Of a stretch of DNA of 64,000 nucleotides, positions 9,191-22,900 are shown in pieces (the stretch's first letter is position 1; each line of letters begins with the position of its first letter). The DNA is from Linnemannia hyalina. Lineage: Eukaryota > Mortierellomycota > Mortierellomycetes > Mortierellales > Mortierellaceae. Both the position numbers and the translations under genes were made by a program. Where the stretch lies: contig JAHRHY010000025.1 of the NCBI GenBank assembly GCA_019671135.1, positions 310,001 to 374,000 of the forward strand, written 5' to 3'. Under the pieces are notes generated by a model. That model worked only from the letters and a program-made list of their open reading frames with translations, ran no database searches and was not told the DNA's origin.

Positions 9191-11169
9191 TTCGACGGCA
9201 AAGAAACCAAAACGCAAAAAAGTAGGCGCTCATTCCTCTTTAGCTCCTACCTATTCTCCCTTCACTCCCTCCATCACATTACCTTTTTTCAGCTGCTCAA
9301 TCAACGGAACGAGTCGAACAAAACAAGAGACTATCCTCATCAGTTCTTCATACGCACACAACATACTCGGACAAGAGCGTGCCTCTGCTTTCTGGACTGG
9401 TTGGCTGGGCGCTGCAATGGACTTCTATCGCTGGTTGAGGGGAAGAAAGATACACGTTCCGCAAAGTCAATTTGGCGCCCACTGTGGCCTGTTTAAGTTA
9501 TGGCAGTGATATTAAATAAACCACATAAAAAGGTGTTGGTGAATGATTTCTACTAGGACCCCAACGCCACCAACTTAATTTCTTCCCGAATTTCCTTCCT
9601 GACTCCTCACACAACATTTTCACGGACATCCTACGTATAAAATGGAAAGAAAAGGAACAATAGTTGTAAGGCATATTTTATTCCGCCGTCTTAAAGACGA
9701 AGCATTAGCAGTATTTCTTTTATATCCTACGGTCGCGTTCCTGGTGGCGGATTTCAAGATGGTTGTTTGTAGTAATCTGCAGCGTCTTCTTTTTTTTTTT
9801 CTACTCAAAAACCTGAATGAACTTTATTAGAAGCACTTCCCTATCCGCCCACTACTTAACCCACTACAAAACTCAAACCTTGAAGGCGCCACATTGCCTC
9901 ATCTCTTTCTCACGCCCAGTCTAATCTTCACAAAGAGACCTTGCTATCATACCCTCTCGCGAAAAACGAATATTATACTTTCGACCAACTCATAAAACAC
10001 AAGGGGGCGATCGTTTTCTATGCAGGTAACAAAACCATCTTTTTCTTACCTCTTCACTGGTAACCAACACTCACTCAACAGCCAAAAGAACAACATCCAG
10101 TCAAACGACGGAATCCATTCGACAACGACCCCCCGTGGGGTGACTCGGAGGCAACAATCATAGTTACCTTTTAACTACCCCCCCCCCCCCCCCCGTTCTC
10201 CGGTGTTTCCTTGAGTTTTTCTCCTGTCCGAACCTCTTTCTTTGCAAAAAGACGACAAGAATGATATGATGGCGTAGAAAAAGGAAACAGGACCAGGGAC
10301 AAAAAGATCTTTCGTAGCGCAAATCCATGAAACGTTTAAAAACAATTTTGATTCGCACAACTCATTTCGCTTTCAGAACTCTGGAACATTTGAACTCGAC
10401 CCTCTACTTTGCGCCATATAAAATCCAACAGAAACGTTGTGTGTTTTCTTGGGCCATATGTCGCATGGAAGAGTTGAAAGGAATTGAAAGGGGAAAAGGA
10501 AGTGATGGAGAAAAGATGAAGTACGAATACGTAAAAGAGAGGTTGTAGAATAACAAGTAGCGAAGCACCCAGTGAAAGTAACTAAAAAAGTAAGCACGAT
10601 AATCGAACAGGTGCAAAAACAAACATGAACAAAGGCCTTCGCCACCGAAACAAGAGCCAATAGAGAAAAGTGATATAATAATAAAAGGTAATGCAAAAAC
10701 ATACATCCACTGTCGTACAAGAAAGAAAAACCTGGAAAGAATATTAGGTACGGCTCACAAGGGTATCACATACCGTTTTGAAGATCAACTGCTCTTTACT
10801 CGGACAAGTCTCGATGTCCTGCTGCCGTCCCAACTAGGATGAGGCAGAACAAACAAAACAATACACGCAGACTCACACATCTCCCCCTTTGCTCAACTCG
10901 CTCTCCTTCCTTCTCATGACAACGGTGACGAAGACAATCTCCACCCGGACGGACAACAAATACTAGAGGCACATGCAGTACTAATTTTTAGCATCATCAG
11001 CTCATACCTCAAAATCGTAATCAAAATATCCATTTCGCACTCGCTGTGTTTCTAAAAAAAAGAGCCCCCAAGTGTCTCTGTTTTGTCACTCCTTTATAAT
11101 ATGTGTACTACGGAGAAGAGTATGGCAGTGGACAGAAAAAAAGAGGGATCGCTTATGTGCTTATGCTAA
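9191..11169. other. Intergenic, about 2 kb, no supportable gene
   Basis: This lies between the F-box array and the 3' end of ATG13. Short open frames show no domain or codon pattern. A C17 run lies at 10178-10194 and a T-run near 9788-9800. The part next to 11170 is probably the ATG13 3' UTR. Confidence 0.5.
10178..10194. repeat. Poly-C homopolymer (17 bp)
   Basis: An uninterrupted C17 tract follows TTAACTA. One of several long homopolymers in the window's non-coding DNA; its length should be treated as uncertain in any assembly. Confidence 0.8.
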
Positions 11170-14100
11170 TCACCATCCGCGAGAGTCAGAATGAAAGCTG
11201 TTATACGCGCTGCTCGCTCCACTTCCTGCGCCACGGTCACTACCGCCACGGCTCATCCGGCGTCCCCCCATCAACGTATCATAAGCTCCACCAGTAGCAG
11301 TAGTGTTTGTGCCGGAAGTGTACCCAACAGGTGGAAGGGCAGACTGCTGGGACTGCTGCGCTGAGGATATGAGGGGTGGGGCTGTCATAGACGTAGTTGG
11401 CAAATAGTCCCCAGCATGGTTGTGGCTACTGTTGCCTCCAATGAGATTGCCAGCTGCGTTCATCAACAGCAACTCATCTACAAACCCAGCTCCAGATCCT
11501 GAACCAGACCGCCTCAACAGTCCCAGGTGCTCAATACTGTTGTGGTTGGTGTTGCTTCCAGATCCAACGCGACTGTGGCTCACACTGTTGGAGCGACTGT
11601 TGTTGTTGCTCGAATGATGGCTGTTGCCGCTGCTACCATTGCCATTGTTATGTCCTAGGGGATGGCCGGCAGCTCCGTTGTTTCCGTTGCCGCCGTTGTT
11701 GCTGTTGTTCCGCCCGAAGAGTCGCAGGTGGGGTGAAGACGATGAGCTTGCAGCACCACTACCAGGCCCGAGCGCTGGCGATTGTGACTGGGAGCGCAGG
11801 TTCAGCATGGCACCTGTCAGGGGCAACATGCCACCGGCACCACGCTCACTGAGTCCAAGGCCACCTCCAGCCATTATGCCATCGGAAGGCAACGCGCCCA
11901 AGCCTGCTGATACAAGTCCCATATCCTGACCAGAATTCGATGCAGGGCTCAGCTCGCTCATAATGAACAACATATCGTCGTCATCATTCAGGCTGGTGTT
12001 ATGGCCCGATTTGTCGTCACGTCCTTGCACGTCTCGTCTTTCCCGTAGGTCCGCATCCTCGTCATCATCACCATCATCATCCATCTCATCGTCTTCATCT
12101 CGACCATGACGGCTCTGACGTCTCCGGTTGGATCGCTCAGCACTGTCGACAGAGTTCAACTCGTTCAATGATTCGTTATCCTCTGCAGCACGAGGACGAA
12201 GTCGAGGAAGCGTGAAGCTGGCTCCACTCGATCCACTTCCAAGTCTTAAAAGCCGCCCAGGACGTCCCGTCGAAGTACCTCCACTGGCCAAAGAAGGAAT
12301 AGGCCGAGGATCTGCACCAAACGTCGGAAACGGTGCCGTGTTGGACGACGAGGACGACGAGCCGTCACGCCCAGTGCTGAGAGGCGCAGAATACAAAGAA
12401 TGCTGATGGTGTACATCCTCAGGGTAAGATCCAAACGCGATATCGCCTCCTGCTCCCTCAACCTTCATCCTTCCCATTGCCTCCTCCATGCCCAGGATGT
12501 CCTTGCCTTGGTCCAGACTGCCATGTCGGAACGCAAGGTTGCCAATGTTGGCACTCCTCCGTACAAGGTCACGGTGGATACCGCTCCCCCCGCTGGGGCT
12601 TTCGAGCAACCAAGACTGCCGCTTGATGGGGGTAGATCCTGTTGAGGGCTCTCTGGAGGATGCATGCGAGAGACCTGACTGGTTTTCACCACGGCCAGAC
12701 GACCTCAATGGGTATACTGGCGCCTCCGAGTGCAAGGGTGAAGGGGTTCCCGGTTGGTGAGACGAGAACGATTGTGAGTGTCGACTAACAGTAGTCGCAA
12801 AAGGTAGTCCTGTCGGGCTGCTAGGCTCCAAGTCACCCAAGATCGAGCGCCGGTTCAGGTTTGTGGTCACAGTCAGGGGCGACTGGTTCTCCTGCTCCTT
12901 GGCGAGGATCTGACTGTTGGACATAGATTCGGACAGATTGGAGTTGATCTGCTTAAGCTGCTGGAAACGGTCAAGTGTCGATTTGGTCCTCATTCCTGAG
13001 GCTGTCAAATTGCTGTCATCCGATGCAAAGGAGGGCCCTATTCCTGATCCACCAGCCTTTTCAAACATCTTTAGTGGTTCTGGGGTGTCCAGCATCTTCA
13101 TAAACTCGTTCACATCGTCATCATCCGACGTAAGCTGAAACAATGACTAAGGCAAATAATAACGCGAAACTTATTGTTAGTGAACCTGTTAAGCGGATCA
13201 TTTTGTTACAACATTAACATTGCTTGACAACTTGGAGGCTAGTACTTACAGAGTTGCCGACGATAGAGTTACGGTTGCGTCCAGGAGGCAAACTTTCGCT
13301 GGAAGCACGTCGTCCTGATGAATCGTGCCGATGCCCGAAGCTAGAAGTAACCCGTGGGGCTGATGTCGACGAGGATGCGTTGCTTTTGACAGAAGTTGAC
13401 AGCATGTTGGCTCCGCCGCTGGGCAACGACGACAAGGTCCCGCCAGTCTTTGGGACTGATCCTAGAAATCCTGAATTTTGCATCTGAGAACTCTGAACAC
13501 GGTTCATTGAAGACGAGGATGGTGACCGGTGCAAGTGAATCGATGATGGTCGCGACGGCAGTGACGGAGGCTGCGCTTCCATGAATGATGGTGATGGTGA
13601 CGATGACAATGATGGCGACTTGAATGGCGAAAAGGACGATGACGGTTGTCGCCGATTGTCCGTTTGGCTCGTCTATTGTGGATAAAGCGGATAACGTGTT
13701 AACATACTAAGGCTATTTCTTTTGAGAACAATGCGTCCAAATACTTGTGCTACCGCCTGTCCAAGATATGGCATAAGGTATACACATACCGAGAGTTTGA
13801 AGGGTGGGCTTTCCATAATGGGATCGACATAATGTTTGGCCACTGTCGCATGTCCTCCATGAGCGACTGAGAAGGGTGGGGTGCCTGCTACGTTCTGGTT
13901 TTCAATAGGCGTAAATAATCCTCCAGGCCCACCGTTGGAGCCTCTCCTGGACATGCGAGTTCCCAATGAAGAAACTGACGACTGCGAAGAAGAATATTCG
14001 CCTGAGCGCTGCTGCAGCGACTGAACACTGTTACGACGTGGTCTCGGTGTTTGCACTGGATTAAAGTTTTCCTGGAGTACTCCTGAGCTGTACATCTCGC

Positions 14101-16422
14101 TGCTGGGCCTCCGTGCAAGTGGTGTTGATGACGGGGGTCTTCTTGTGGGTGCGCTCTATGTTGCCATATACAATTTCATGTCAGTGCGATCAAGAGACCT
14201 GAGCTTGTACGTCCCTTCATAACCAGAGAGAAAAAAAGTGGGTGGATAATGCAGACAAGAACGTGTTGACTTACAGACTCTTGAGAATGGGCGACAATAG
14301 TTGGTGTAAAATAGTTCTCGTCCATGTCGATGAATCTTGAGCGCTGCATTGTCTCTGACTCATCCACCTGGAACTCGCAATTGCTCCGATATGTCACCTT
14401 CAATGAAAAATCCCTGTTTTTGTATGCATGAAATGATCGCACAGGTTAGGGGTGACATTGACCCAGAAGAGAGAGATAGTCACGTCAAGTCACGGGGCAT
14501 GAACTACACTGCTTGGGCGAAAGCTGCACTTACCCGAGGGGTGTCTCTACTTGACCAAAGCGGTATTCTGAGAGCATGGGCCTGGTCTCGCCCTCGATCA
14601 GTGGTACCTCTAGAGTAAAGAAGTCAAGAAACAACAACGCTTACCCTGTCAGCGCCAACTTCCAACAAGTGCGTGTGTGAGCGTAATCACAAACGGCTGC
14701 TTGCCAATGTCGTAACACAAGAGGGTTTTGCCAACGAATGACCCACGGTGACACGCCATTAAATTATTGCCCACTTTGACACCACCCAGTCACACAGATG
14801 CATGATAGCGTAAAAATAATAACCCTCCCTCCTTTGCCATCCTGCAACACTCCCAAACGTCGTCTCGACCCTTGTTTTTCTTGGTCATCTGTAGGTCCTT
14901 ACCAATTCCAATTTCAGACTCACGAAACATGCTCTCCTCGGGGCTCTGACCGCGGCTCACACGGAAACCGATCTTGAGCGGATGGTTCTGTTTCTTTAGC
15001 TGTCGGTAGAGCTGGTAGGCAGGCAGGAGACGCATGTAGGCAAAGAGGGACCTGAAGAAGATGATGGATTTCTTGTACACGACCGGTGGTTCAGGGACCG
15101 GGTCTGGGGGCGTGCTACTGTGGTTGTTGAAATCCAAAACAAGCAGTTGAGAAAGATGATCAGTCCACTTGCAATGAACAAGGCAATATGATGACGGGAT
15201 GGAGATATAGATAATAGACAGACTGGCGGACAGACAAGGCAAGTCAAGGGTGGTCGATCCAACATCAACAGGAAGAAGGGGTGAGAGGAGAGAGAAGGGT
15301 TCAATGATCCCTGCAGGCTCCCTTTTTTTGTTTTCTGTCTCGTCATGCATTACACAAAAAGAACAAAAGAAGAAAAAAAGTCCCGCCCTGTCCGCCTGAT
15401 CCAGTAGGAGCATATCTGCATGACAATGACAATAACGGCGAAAAAGACAAGGATTTCTTTTTACCTGAGGTTGAGGGACCATGACTCGAGGATGATGTTG
15501 CGTTGGGTCCTGCTCTGGCCTAGAGGTGTCGATGCTACTGAATGAAGCCCTGTTCCACTGAGATCGACCCTGTTCTTGCGATTGTTCTCGTCCAACAGCA
15601 CCAGAACATGGTTCGACGATAATTCGGACGTGTCCAAGAACAGCTCCACCGACATGGTCGGCGGTGATTCCGTGATGGCCATTGCCCTCCAGAACTTTGC
15701 ATCCTCTTTGTAGATATCCAGATCCTCCAGCTCCAAATTGAACTAATTCCGCCAACAAGGGAGAGGGTGACATTAACGTGAGTATGGGAGATCATATGGA
15801 GCGTAAAATGGGTTAGTGTGAAGAGACAGCACGGTAAGAGGCAAGCAAAAAAAAAGCTCTTCGTACCCATCTGCTTGTCTTTTTCACGAGAGGAGCTCCG
15901 CGCAGTGAACCTTTCCTGGGCGCGATTCCTGCATGGACATCAGGGTGCGTCACTCTGGCGAGGACGACAATCTGAATGACCTTGACATAAAAGTTCTATA
16001 GTGGACAGGATGGCGCAGAGACAAGGCGCATTAGCTTTGAGCGTTGTTTGTTGGCCAACTCTGTCTTCTCGTTGTCTCAAGAGTGAGTCAGGCACAAGGA
16101 CACAGATAGAGTCAAGGTTATGATAGGCAGCATTTATAACTTGCAGTGTCGCTTATGGTTATTGTTGTCGTGGTAGTACCTGGAGGATCTGGTCAGCCTT
16201 TTGGTTTCTCGATGGTGGCGGGGGTTGCTGTTGTTGCTGTTGTTGTTGGTACTGTTGCTGCGGTGGGGCGAGGTTTTGGTGTGAGTACTGCTTGGAGGAC
16301 GAGGTATTATTGTTGTTGTTTGCAGAAGAGGAAGAGGGAGAAGTAAAGACGGCGGGAGACTCTGGTCGGGAGGAAGGCTGGTAGTATGAGGAGGAGGAGG
16401 AGATACTCTGCCGCCTGCTCAT
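11170..16422 (-). CDS. atg13: Autophagy-related protein 13 (Atg13), nine exons, 1277 aa
   Basis: Atg13 is the regulatory subunit of the Atg1/ULK kinase complex that starts autophagosome formation and is a TOR target. Exons on the minus strand: 16422-16180, 15995-15867, 15742-15465, 15117-14903, 14609-14534, 14413-14275, 14155-13790, 13672-13250, 13134-11170; all phases close. After a Ser/Gln-rich leader, the HORMA domain runs from about residue 75 to 350: DQILQNFYVKVIQIVVLAR, ELEDLDIYKE, NIILESWSLNL, PEPPVVYKKSIIFFRSLFAY, LRLLPAYQLYRQLKKQ, EYRFGQVETPLGDFSLKVTY. The remaining 900 residues are disordered and rich in Ser, Gly and Asn. Two acidic-hydrophobic segments, DDDDVNEFMKMLD (about 627) and DDDDMLFIMSEL (about 1007), resemble fungal Atg17- and Atg1-binding motifs (inference). 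The start is the Met just before the low-complexity leader; an upstream in-frame Met would add only a hydrophobic, non-conserved stretch. Confidence 0.93.
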
Positions 16423-17702
16423 TGAATAAGGAGGTGAAGTTGGAGGAGCGAAGGTTGGGTGGGGAAGACACAAAAGAGGAGTTACAAGTGATACAAGTGG
16501 AGTAATGAGCAGTGTACAGAGAAGGAGAGGAAGAGTGATACACGAGAATAGGTACAAGAAGGTATAGAGAAGTAAGAAGATTAGATGTAGGAAAAGAATG
16601 TGAGTAAGAGATGGGTAGGGGAGAAGGAAAGAGAAGCGAGTGAAGAAGTAGAGAAGAGCTGATTCCAGGAAAGACCATGGAGTGGGGACACACTTTGTAG
16701 GTGTCTGTCCGTCTGGTTGGTGAAGTGGACCACTCGGAAGAGAGTCAGGGTGGCACGAACGACGTGATCAAAAGAAAAACAGCCTTTTCTCTACATGCAT
16801 TCACGATCACACCTTCAATTCGCATTCCTTATTTACATATGCACGTTAGTCCCTTCAAAACACTCTCCACACGTGCATGTTGCTTCTCGCCCCGCAATTG
16901 CACGGTACACATGGTGACAAGGAAAACAGTAAACAGATCGGATATAGATTTTCAAATAGTTCTTTATTTCTCTTTTCACAATCATAACTCTTGTCCATGT
17001 CCTCGTTCATCGAATTACCTATGAAGCAGTCTTTACAATCAAAACAAAAAGTAATTTGGTTAGGACAAATGCTGTGCCAAAATGGACGATACAAGCGGAA
17101 AGGAGGGAGGGAAGGAAAGGAAGGGGAGATGTGAATCCCTGGCACAACCTGACAGCAGACCTGGGTCCCACTCCCTCCGAAGAGGGCGGGTCCCACTCCT
17201 GCAAGTTGTTTAAGGGAACCGGGTGTCCTAAAACCCCTCCTTTCTCGAGGAAAGGAGTTCATTCTTATCCGATTGAAAAGTACAAATGCCAGCAGAAAAA
17301 GCTCGGCCTTCGTGGGTGCGGATGTGTTTGTGTGTGTAGGAGAGAGTGGATGGGAAAGACATCATGGATGAATATGAACATGGGATTATTACCTTTTGTC
17401 AATGTTTACAATAACACGTTGTGAGATGGTGGATTGGGTAAGAGGAAGGGGAAAAGGAAAAGGGAAAGGATTGGAAGGAATAAGGAAGTGTGAAAGAAGG
17501 AAGAAGAAGGATCGAAAATTTTTCGCATTTTAATAGGTTCAGCGACTAAGCCACTCTTACACCCTTCGCGCCACGAAAATGAAAAAAAAGTTGTCTGACA
17601 AGAGAAAAGAAGGCGCCAGAAAAAAGAGGTCTGAGTTGATCACTTCTTTTTTCTCTTGTCTTTTGTATTTCTAATCACCAACCACAACCACCGATCACCA
17701 CC
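16423..17702. other. Divergent promoter region ATG13 / ZPR1
   Basis: About 1.3 kb between two divergent start codons. It has no gene-like frame. GGGTCCCACTCC occurs twice (about 17163 and 17189). The G/A-rich stretch 17430-17510 precedes the ZPR1 leader. Confidence 0.45.
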
Positions 17703-19972
17703 ATGGCAGAACGCAACGACCCCACCGATCTCGGACTCGCAGACTCCATCGACAACGCTGCCCTCTTCGACAAGAAGGAGCACCACAATGCAACTACCCC
17801 CGCTGACGGACCTCTCTTCCAAGACATTGACGGCGACCAGCAAGTCACCGAGATTGAATCCCTCTGCATGAACTGCCACGAGAACGTACGTCGTCCCTTC
17901 TCGTTATTTCACTGTTGAGACCTCTCAAAGTTTCTTGTGTTTACTTGCACAGAATAAAACGACAAGCAGGAGCTCAGTACCAACTAACATGCGACATGGA
18001 TCCAACATGACATTTATAGGGCACTACTCGCCTGCTGTTGACCCGTGTGCCACACTTTCGTGAGGTCATCTTGATGGCTTTTGACTGCCCCCACTGCGGA
18101 CACCGCACGAGCGAACTCCAGCAGGCCAACGCCATCGCCATTGGAGGCGCCATCTACACCTGCCAGATCTCCAACAAGGCCGATCTCAACCGTCAGATCG
18201 TCAAGACCGATACCGCCACTGTCAAGATCCCCGAGGTTGACTTTGAGATCCCTGCGCAGCGCGGACAGTTGACCACCATCGAGGGTCTCTTGTCCAATGT
18301 CGTTGATGACCTTGAGAGTGACCAGCCTGTCCGTAAGGTAATAGTTCGTGCTGTTTTGGCTGATGATTTTTAGCTCCAGATTATTTGGCACTTCTGTTTC
18401 TGCGTCAGTGTGACATGCGACTTGAATGGACTTTTGAGTCGCAAAAACATGAAGACATAAGGACAGGGACACACACTCATGAGAAAGGGAACAGGAGAAA
18501 GGAAAAGCAGCACAGGGAATGGAATGTTGAGGAAGGAAAGAGGTGACTCACTAAGAGGCAGCGCCGCAGTCGCAGTTCTGTTTCGACCTATTGGTGGCGC
18601 TGCCTCGTTTTTGGTCCAAAGATTCATCCGATATCTCCATCCCAATTAAGACCGCCACTAACGTCTCCTACCTTTCTGCGCCGCATGATTTGTCTATAAA
18701 ATAGCACTTGGATGAGGCCTTATACCTTCAGATCAAACACATTATCGAAAAGCTTCAGGACTGCATTGACGGCAAGACCCCTTTCACAGTAGTCTTGGAC
18801 GACCCCGCAGGAAACTCTTATATCGAATCATTGGACGCCCCCAACCTGGACGCCAAACTGGATCTCTCTGTCTATATGCGCACTCGCGCCCAAGAGCGCG
18901 ATATGGGTCTCTCTGTTCCCGAGGAGGAGGAAGGAGAGGTCGCTGAGGAGGTTGTTACCGTCCCCATGCCCAAGGATCAGCAGGCTGAGCACGCGAAGCA
19001 GCAGCACTGGGAGGCTGGCTTGACCGCTGCCGATAAGACCGTCGCCACTGAGGAGAAGAACGAAGAGACCAAGGATCAGGAGGACAAGAAAGCCGAGTCT
19101 GACTCTGAATCTGACGAGGAGGACGATGGCGTTCTCCCTGATGTGTTGTCGTTCCCCGCCAACTGCTCCTCCTGCAACGCTCCCAGTGATACTAAGATGC
19201 ATATTCTGGACATTCCCCACTTCAAAGAGGTGATCATTATGTCGACCACATGCGACGAGTGCGGATACAAGAGTAACGAGGTCAAGGCTGGAGGACCTGT
19301 CAGCGAGTTTGGAAAGCGCATCATCCTCAAGATCGAGGATACCGAAGACATGAGCCGCGACATCCTTAAGGTAAACCATTTGTCAATTATTATCATTTGT
19401 TAAAGGTTGTTTTATCATCCTCCTGTTTGTCCACGGCACAAAACTAATCAGTAATTACTTTTCATTTTGCATATTAGTCGGAGACGTGTGGATTGTCGAT
19501 CCCCGAGATTGATTTGGAGCTGAACTCTGGAACATTGGGCGGACGATTCACAACCGTGGAGGGATTGTTGCGCCAAGTGCATGACGAGCTCTCGAGCAAG
19601 GTGCCCGGCGAATCGGAGAACGAGCCCGAGCGTCGCCGTGTGTTTACAAAGTTCTTGGACAAGCTGGAGCAGGTCATGTCGCTCCAGATCAAGTCCACGT
19701 TGATCTTGGACGACCCTCTCGGCAACTCTTACCTCCAGAGCTTGTATGCCCCTGAGCCCGATCCCGCTATGACCATTGAGGAGTACCACCGCACGTTTGA
19801 GCAGAACGAGGGTCTGGGATTGAACGATATGCGTTTGGAGAACTATGAGGGTATTGTGGATGAGGAGCGCCATGCTGATCATTCTGAGGCTGAGAAGGAG
19901 CATGAAGAGTTGACGGAGGAGCAGAAGGAGGCTGAGGAAATCTCGGGAGATGGTGTCTCTGGCGGCCATTAA
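17703..19972 (+). CDS. zpr1: Zinc finger protein ZPR1, four exons, 553 aa
   Basis: ZPR1 binds eEF1A and is needed for its biogenesis; it shuttles between cytoplasm and nucleus. Exons: 17703-17885, 18020-18337, 18705-19370, 19478-19972, all phase 0. The protein has the family's tandem layout of two C4 zinc fingers, each followed by an A/B domain. Finger 1 has C55/C58 (CMNC) and C84/C87 (CPHC); finger 2 has C321/C324 (CSSC) and C350/C353 (CDEC). Each is followed by the LLLTRVPHFREVILMAF or ILDIPHFKEVIIMST type strand and later by TIEGLL and VVLDDPAGNSYIESL or LILDDPLGNSYLQSL. Between the modules is an acidic linker (about residues 240-315) with EEEEGEVAEE and SDSESDEEDD, longer than usual. Intron 2 is long (367 nt) and carries a perfect 11-bp inverted repeat. 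Confidence 0.95.
18555..18606. repeat. Perfect 11-bp inverted repeat (hairpin) in ZPR1 intron 2
   Basis: GAGGCAGCGCC at 18555-18565 and its exact reverse complement GGCGCTGCCTC at 18596-18606 are separated by 30 nt. Transcribed RNA could form an 11-bp GC-rich stem. The right arm overlaps an ATTGGTGGCGC word (18590-18600) found elsewhere in the window. Function unknown. Confidence 0.7.
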
Positions 19973-22900
19973 ATACAGTATGTTAGATACAGTATGTACG
20001 CGTCAAATAGAAACAAGAAAACAAAACATCGAAATGTCTGCTGTGTTGTTCTTTTTGATGATGGCGGTCCTCTCCTTTTCATACGATGGAAAATCCGGGG
20101 CTGTCACCAGCAGAGTTTGAAGAGGTAACACATCGCTTACTATGTCATCGCCACCACTGGCAAACAATGAAAGGCGGGATTTCGTAGACCAATCTCTGGA
20201 TTGCTCTAAAAGACGTATTTACTAATCTTGAGAATCTTGTATCCAGTTACTCCTATCCCTACCCACAGAGCGGTGAAACCCAGTCTGTGAGAAGGAAGCC
20301 ACCTTTTCTTCTTTTTTTTTTGGTAATTGAAACGCGTTTGTATATATATTTTTTTGTCGAATGTCACGCATAGAAACTTGTTTATTATCTTTTATTCGAT
20401 TGACCTTTCATGAATGATCGCGACGCTGTTTAGAAAGCTCCTCGCGTCCATTAGACCTTTTTCGCGTTTTCTTCTTCGCCTTTATCAATGACCAATATAA
20501 TAGAACTGTCTTTTGTGAAGAAAGAAAAAATGAAAGTGTGGCACCTATTTGTTGTGCTATGGAGGAAATGAAGAGACTGACATATTCCATTTGACGGCAC
20601 TGAAAAAAAAAATTGTTTTGCTTATCCACACATCTCTTCGACTGGAAAAAAAAGTGCGATTGAGAAATTGGGCATCCTATTTTTTTCCCGCTGTCCTCAC
20701 TTCTCTCTCGCAAAAAAAAAGTGTAAGGGACAGATAGGCGATATTATACCAGTCTTAGTTCTCCTATCGCTTGCCATTTTTCTCCTTGTCTATCCTCCAC
20801 CGACCACTCATCTAACCCTATCCGAAAACATCCGGCGGGTAAAATCAAGCAGAATTTCTTACATTTTCGCCGAGAAAAAAAAAATGTGCCCTAGATATTT
20901 TTTCACACCTCCAAAACCGCGAATCTTACATTCATTTAGATACGGTGCAACCAAGGTCCGAGGTCCGAGTGACGGAAGATTTAAAGCAGGGGAAGGTGAG
21001 GAAGGAGGGAAAGGAGGGAGGATAAAAGGTCGGACCTATTAGAGATAATGCCGATGAACAAGCCCTGGCCGTTTTGATGTGGTGCGCTTTGCAGTGTGCA
21101 CTGTAGAGTGCCTGCACCTACTGTGTGTGGGGCGAAAGATGTGTCAAAAAGTAAGTTTCAACTCAAAAGCAAATGTATCGTAGGCGATCTCTCTTCACGA
21201 TCACGATAAGAAAGAAGAATCACCTATGAGTAAATTATATCATCTGGAGGAAAGAGGGGAAAGAAGGTAGGAAAGAGGATAAAAATCCACCCCGCAAAAT
21301 ACCTTTTGTTGTTCACAATGGGCCAACACTATTTTTCTCCTCCCTCCTCAACCCTCGGGAAAATACGCGATCTTCAAAAATTTCATGACTGAGGGACAGC
21401 CAGCATTTCACAAACAAATACCTTGTGCAATTGCAAACAAATAAACAAAGCATGACATTCGCGAAGAGAGCATTGTTGGATTAGAGTTGGAAGAAAGGAG
21501 GAGAAGCATAAGGAAGGAGAGGTGTGGGTCACTGTTTGTCACCAAAAGGGGAGTAGCACGACCGGACTCCTTGGATCCAATTTTTTCTGCATGGCAAAGG
21601 AAACGAGATGAATACCAAGCGAGCTAGGCAGACCGGCAAAAATAAGGCGAGCTGCAGGAGGAGAGCCAACGTTTGAACGAGTAAACAAAGAATCACCAAC
21701 AACAACCCGTTTTTTGTGTTCAAGGGCCGTGGCGTTTGCATATGCATTCTCTGTATACAGTATTGACGAACAAAAAGCAAACGGATAATGTGGAGGTTGT
21801 ATCGATATTCCACACACACTGACCCCGTGCATTGCGCCCACATACCATTACTTTGCTGCTTAATGAGATGTATACCATAGAAACTACATTATCTTCTACT
21901 TGTTCTTTCTCCAGCATATCATGGGCTCGGTCTTGTTAAGGTATGGATCCATGATCCTCCTTATATCAGCACCACAAGGAGGAACAGTATCCTGTGCCCA
22001 ACACACGACCTGTCGAAGAAAAGAAAAAAAAATGGATCCAACCTTGCATCAACACACTCGTAAATCCCAGGAGGGAGAAAGAGAAGAAAAGCAACAGATT
22101 TACTAGCTGTCCATCGTAAACGCTTTTCTTCCTGTGTTCTTACCACTTCGTTAGTACGATCAGCGTACATTACTTGCCCCATCGCGTGAAAAAACCCCCC
22201 GAGCAGGGCAAGGGTAGAGAAAAAGTAAGGAGTCGAGTAGAAAAAGAAGAGGGGATGGAGAGTGGCCAGGCGGGTTTGGGCTTTTGGAGGATATCTTTTG
22301 TTGTTCAAATAGAACGATGGGAAGTGTGGGTCGTGAAGGAGAAGATCGGATTTGATTTTTTAACAGTAAGAAAAAAATACACAACTCAGGGACAAGGGAT
22401 TATAGTTTTCTATGCTTTGCTTTTTCCCCCTTTACTTTACCACGGTGTCTCGGTCTATCTTACTCAGTCGCTTAGAGTAATCTCGGAAGAACAAGGGACA
22501 CGCTTGCTGACCTTTTTGATCGAGTGCTCAACGTGGGGGAGATGACGAGAAGAGAGATGGGAATGGCATGGTAGGGGAACGAAGGAGTTTCAAAAGACAT
22601 CATCGAGAGAAAAAAAAGAAAAAAAAGAAGAAAAAAAAAAGCTCATCGTTTTGTTGGTGTCGTTGGCTCCCCTCCAGTCATTCATCAGAACCTTACGCAC
22701 ACGCACGCGGAAACTGAACAAGCTCTTGGGAAAACACTTAGCACACCAGTTGGTTATCGTCCACCCTTCGGGGCTATCGAGAAAACAACGAAACGAACTG
22801 TATTGACAAGAATAACAAGATGGGATAAAGAGGAAGGGAACTGATCAAGGCAACACACAAACCATGAAATTGGCCCACCCACACCCCCGCACTCCCTCGT

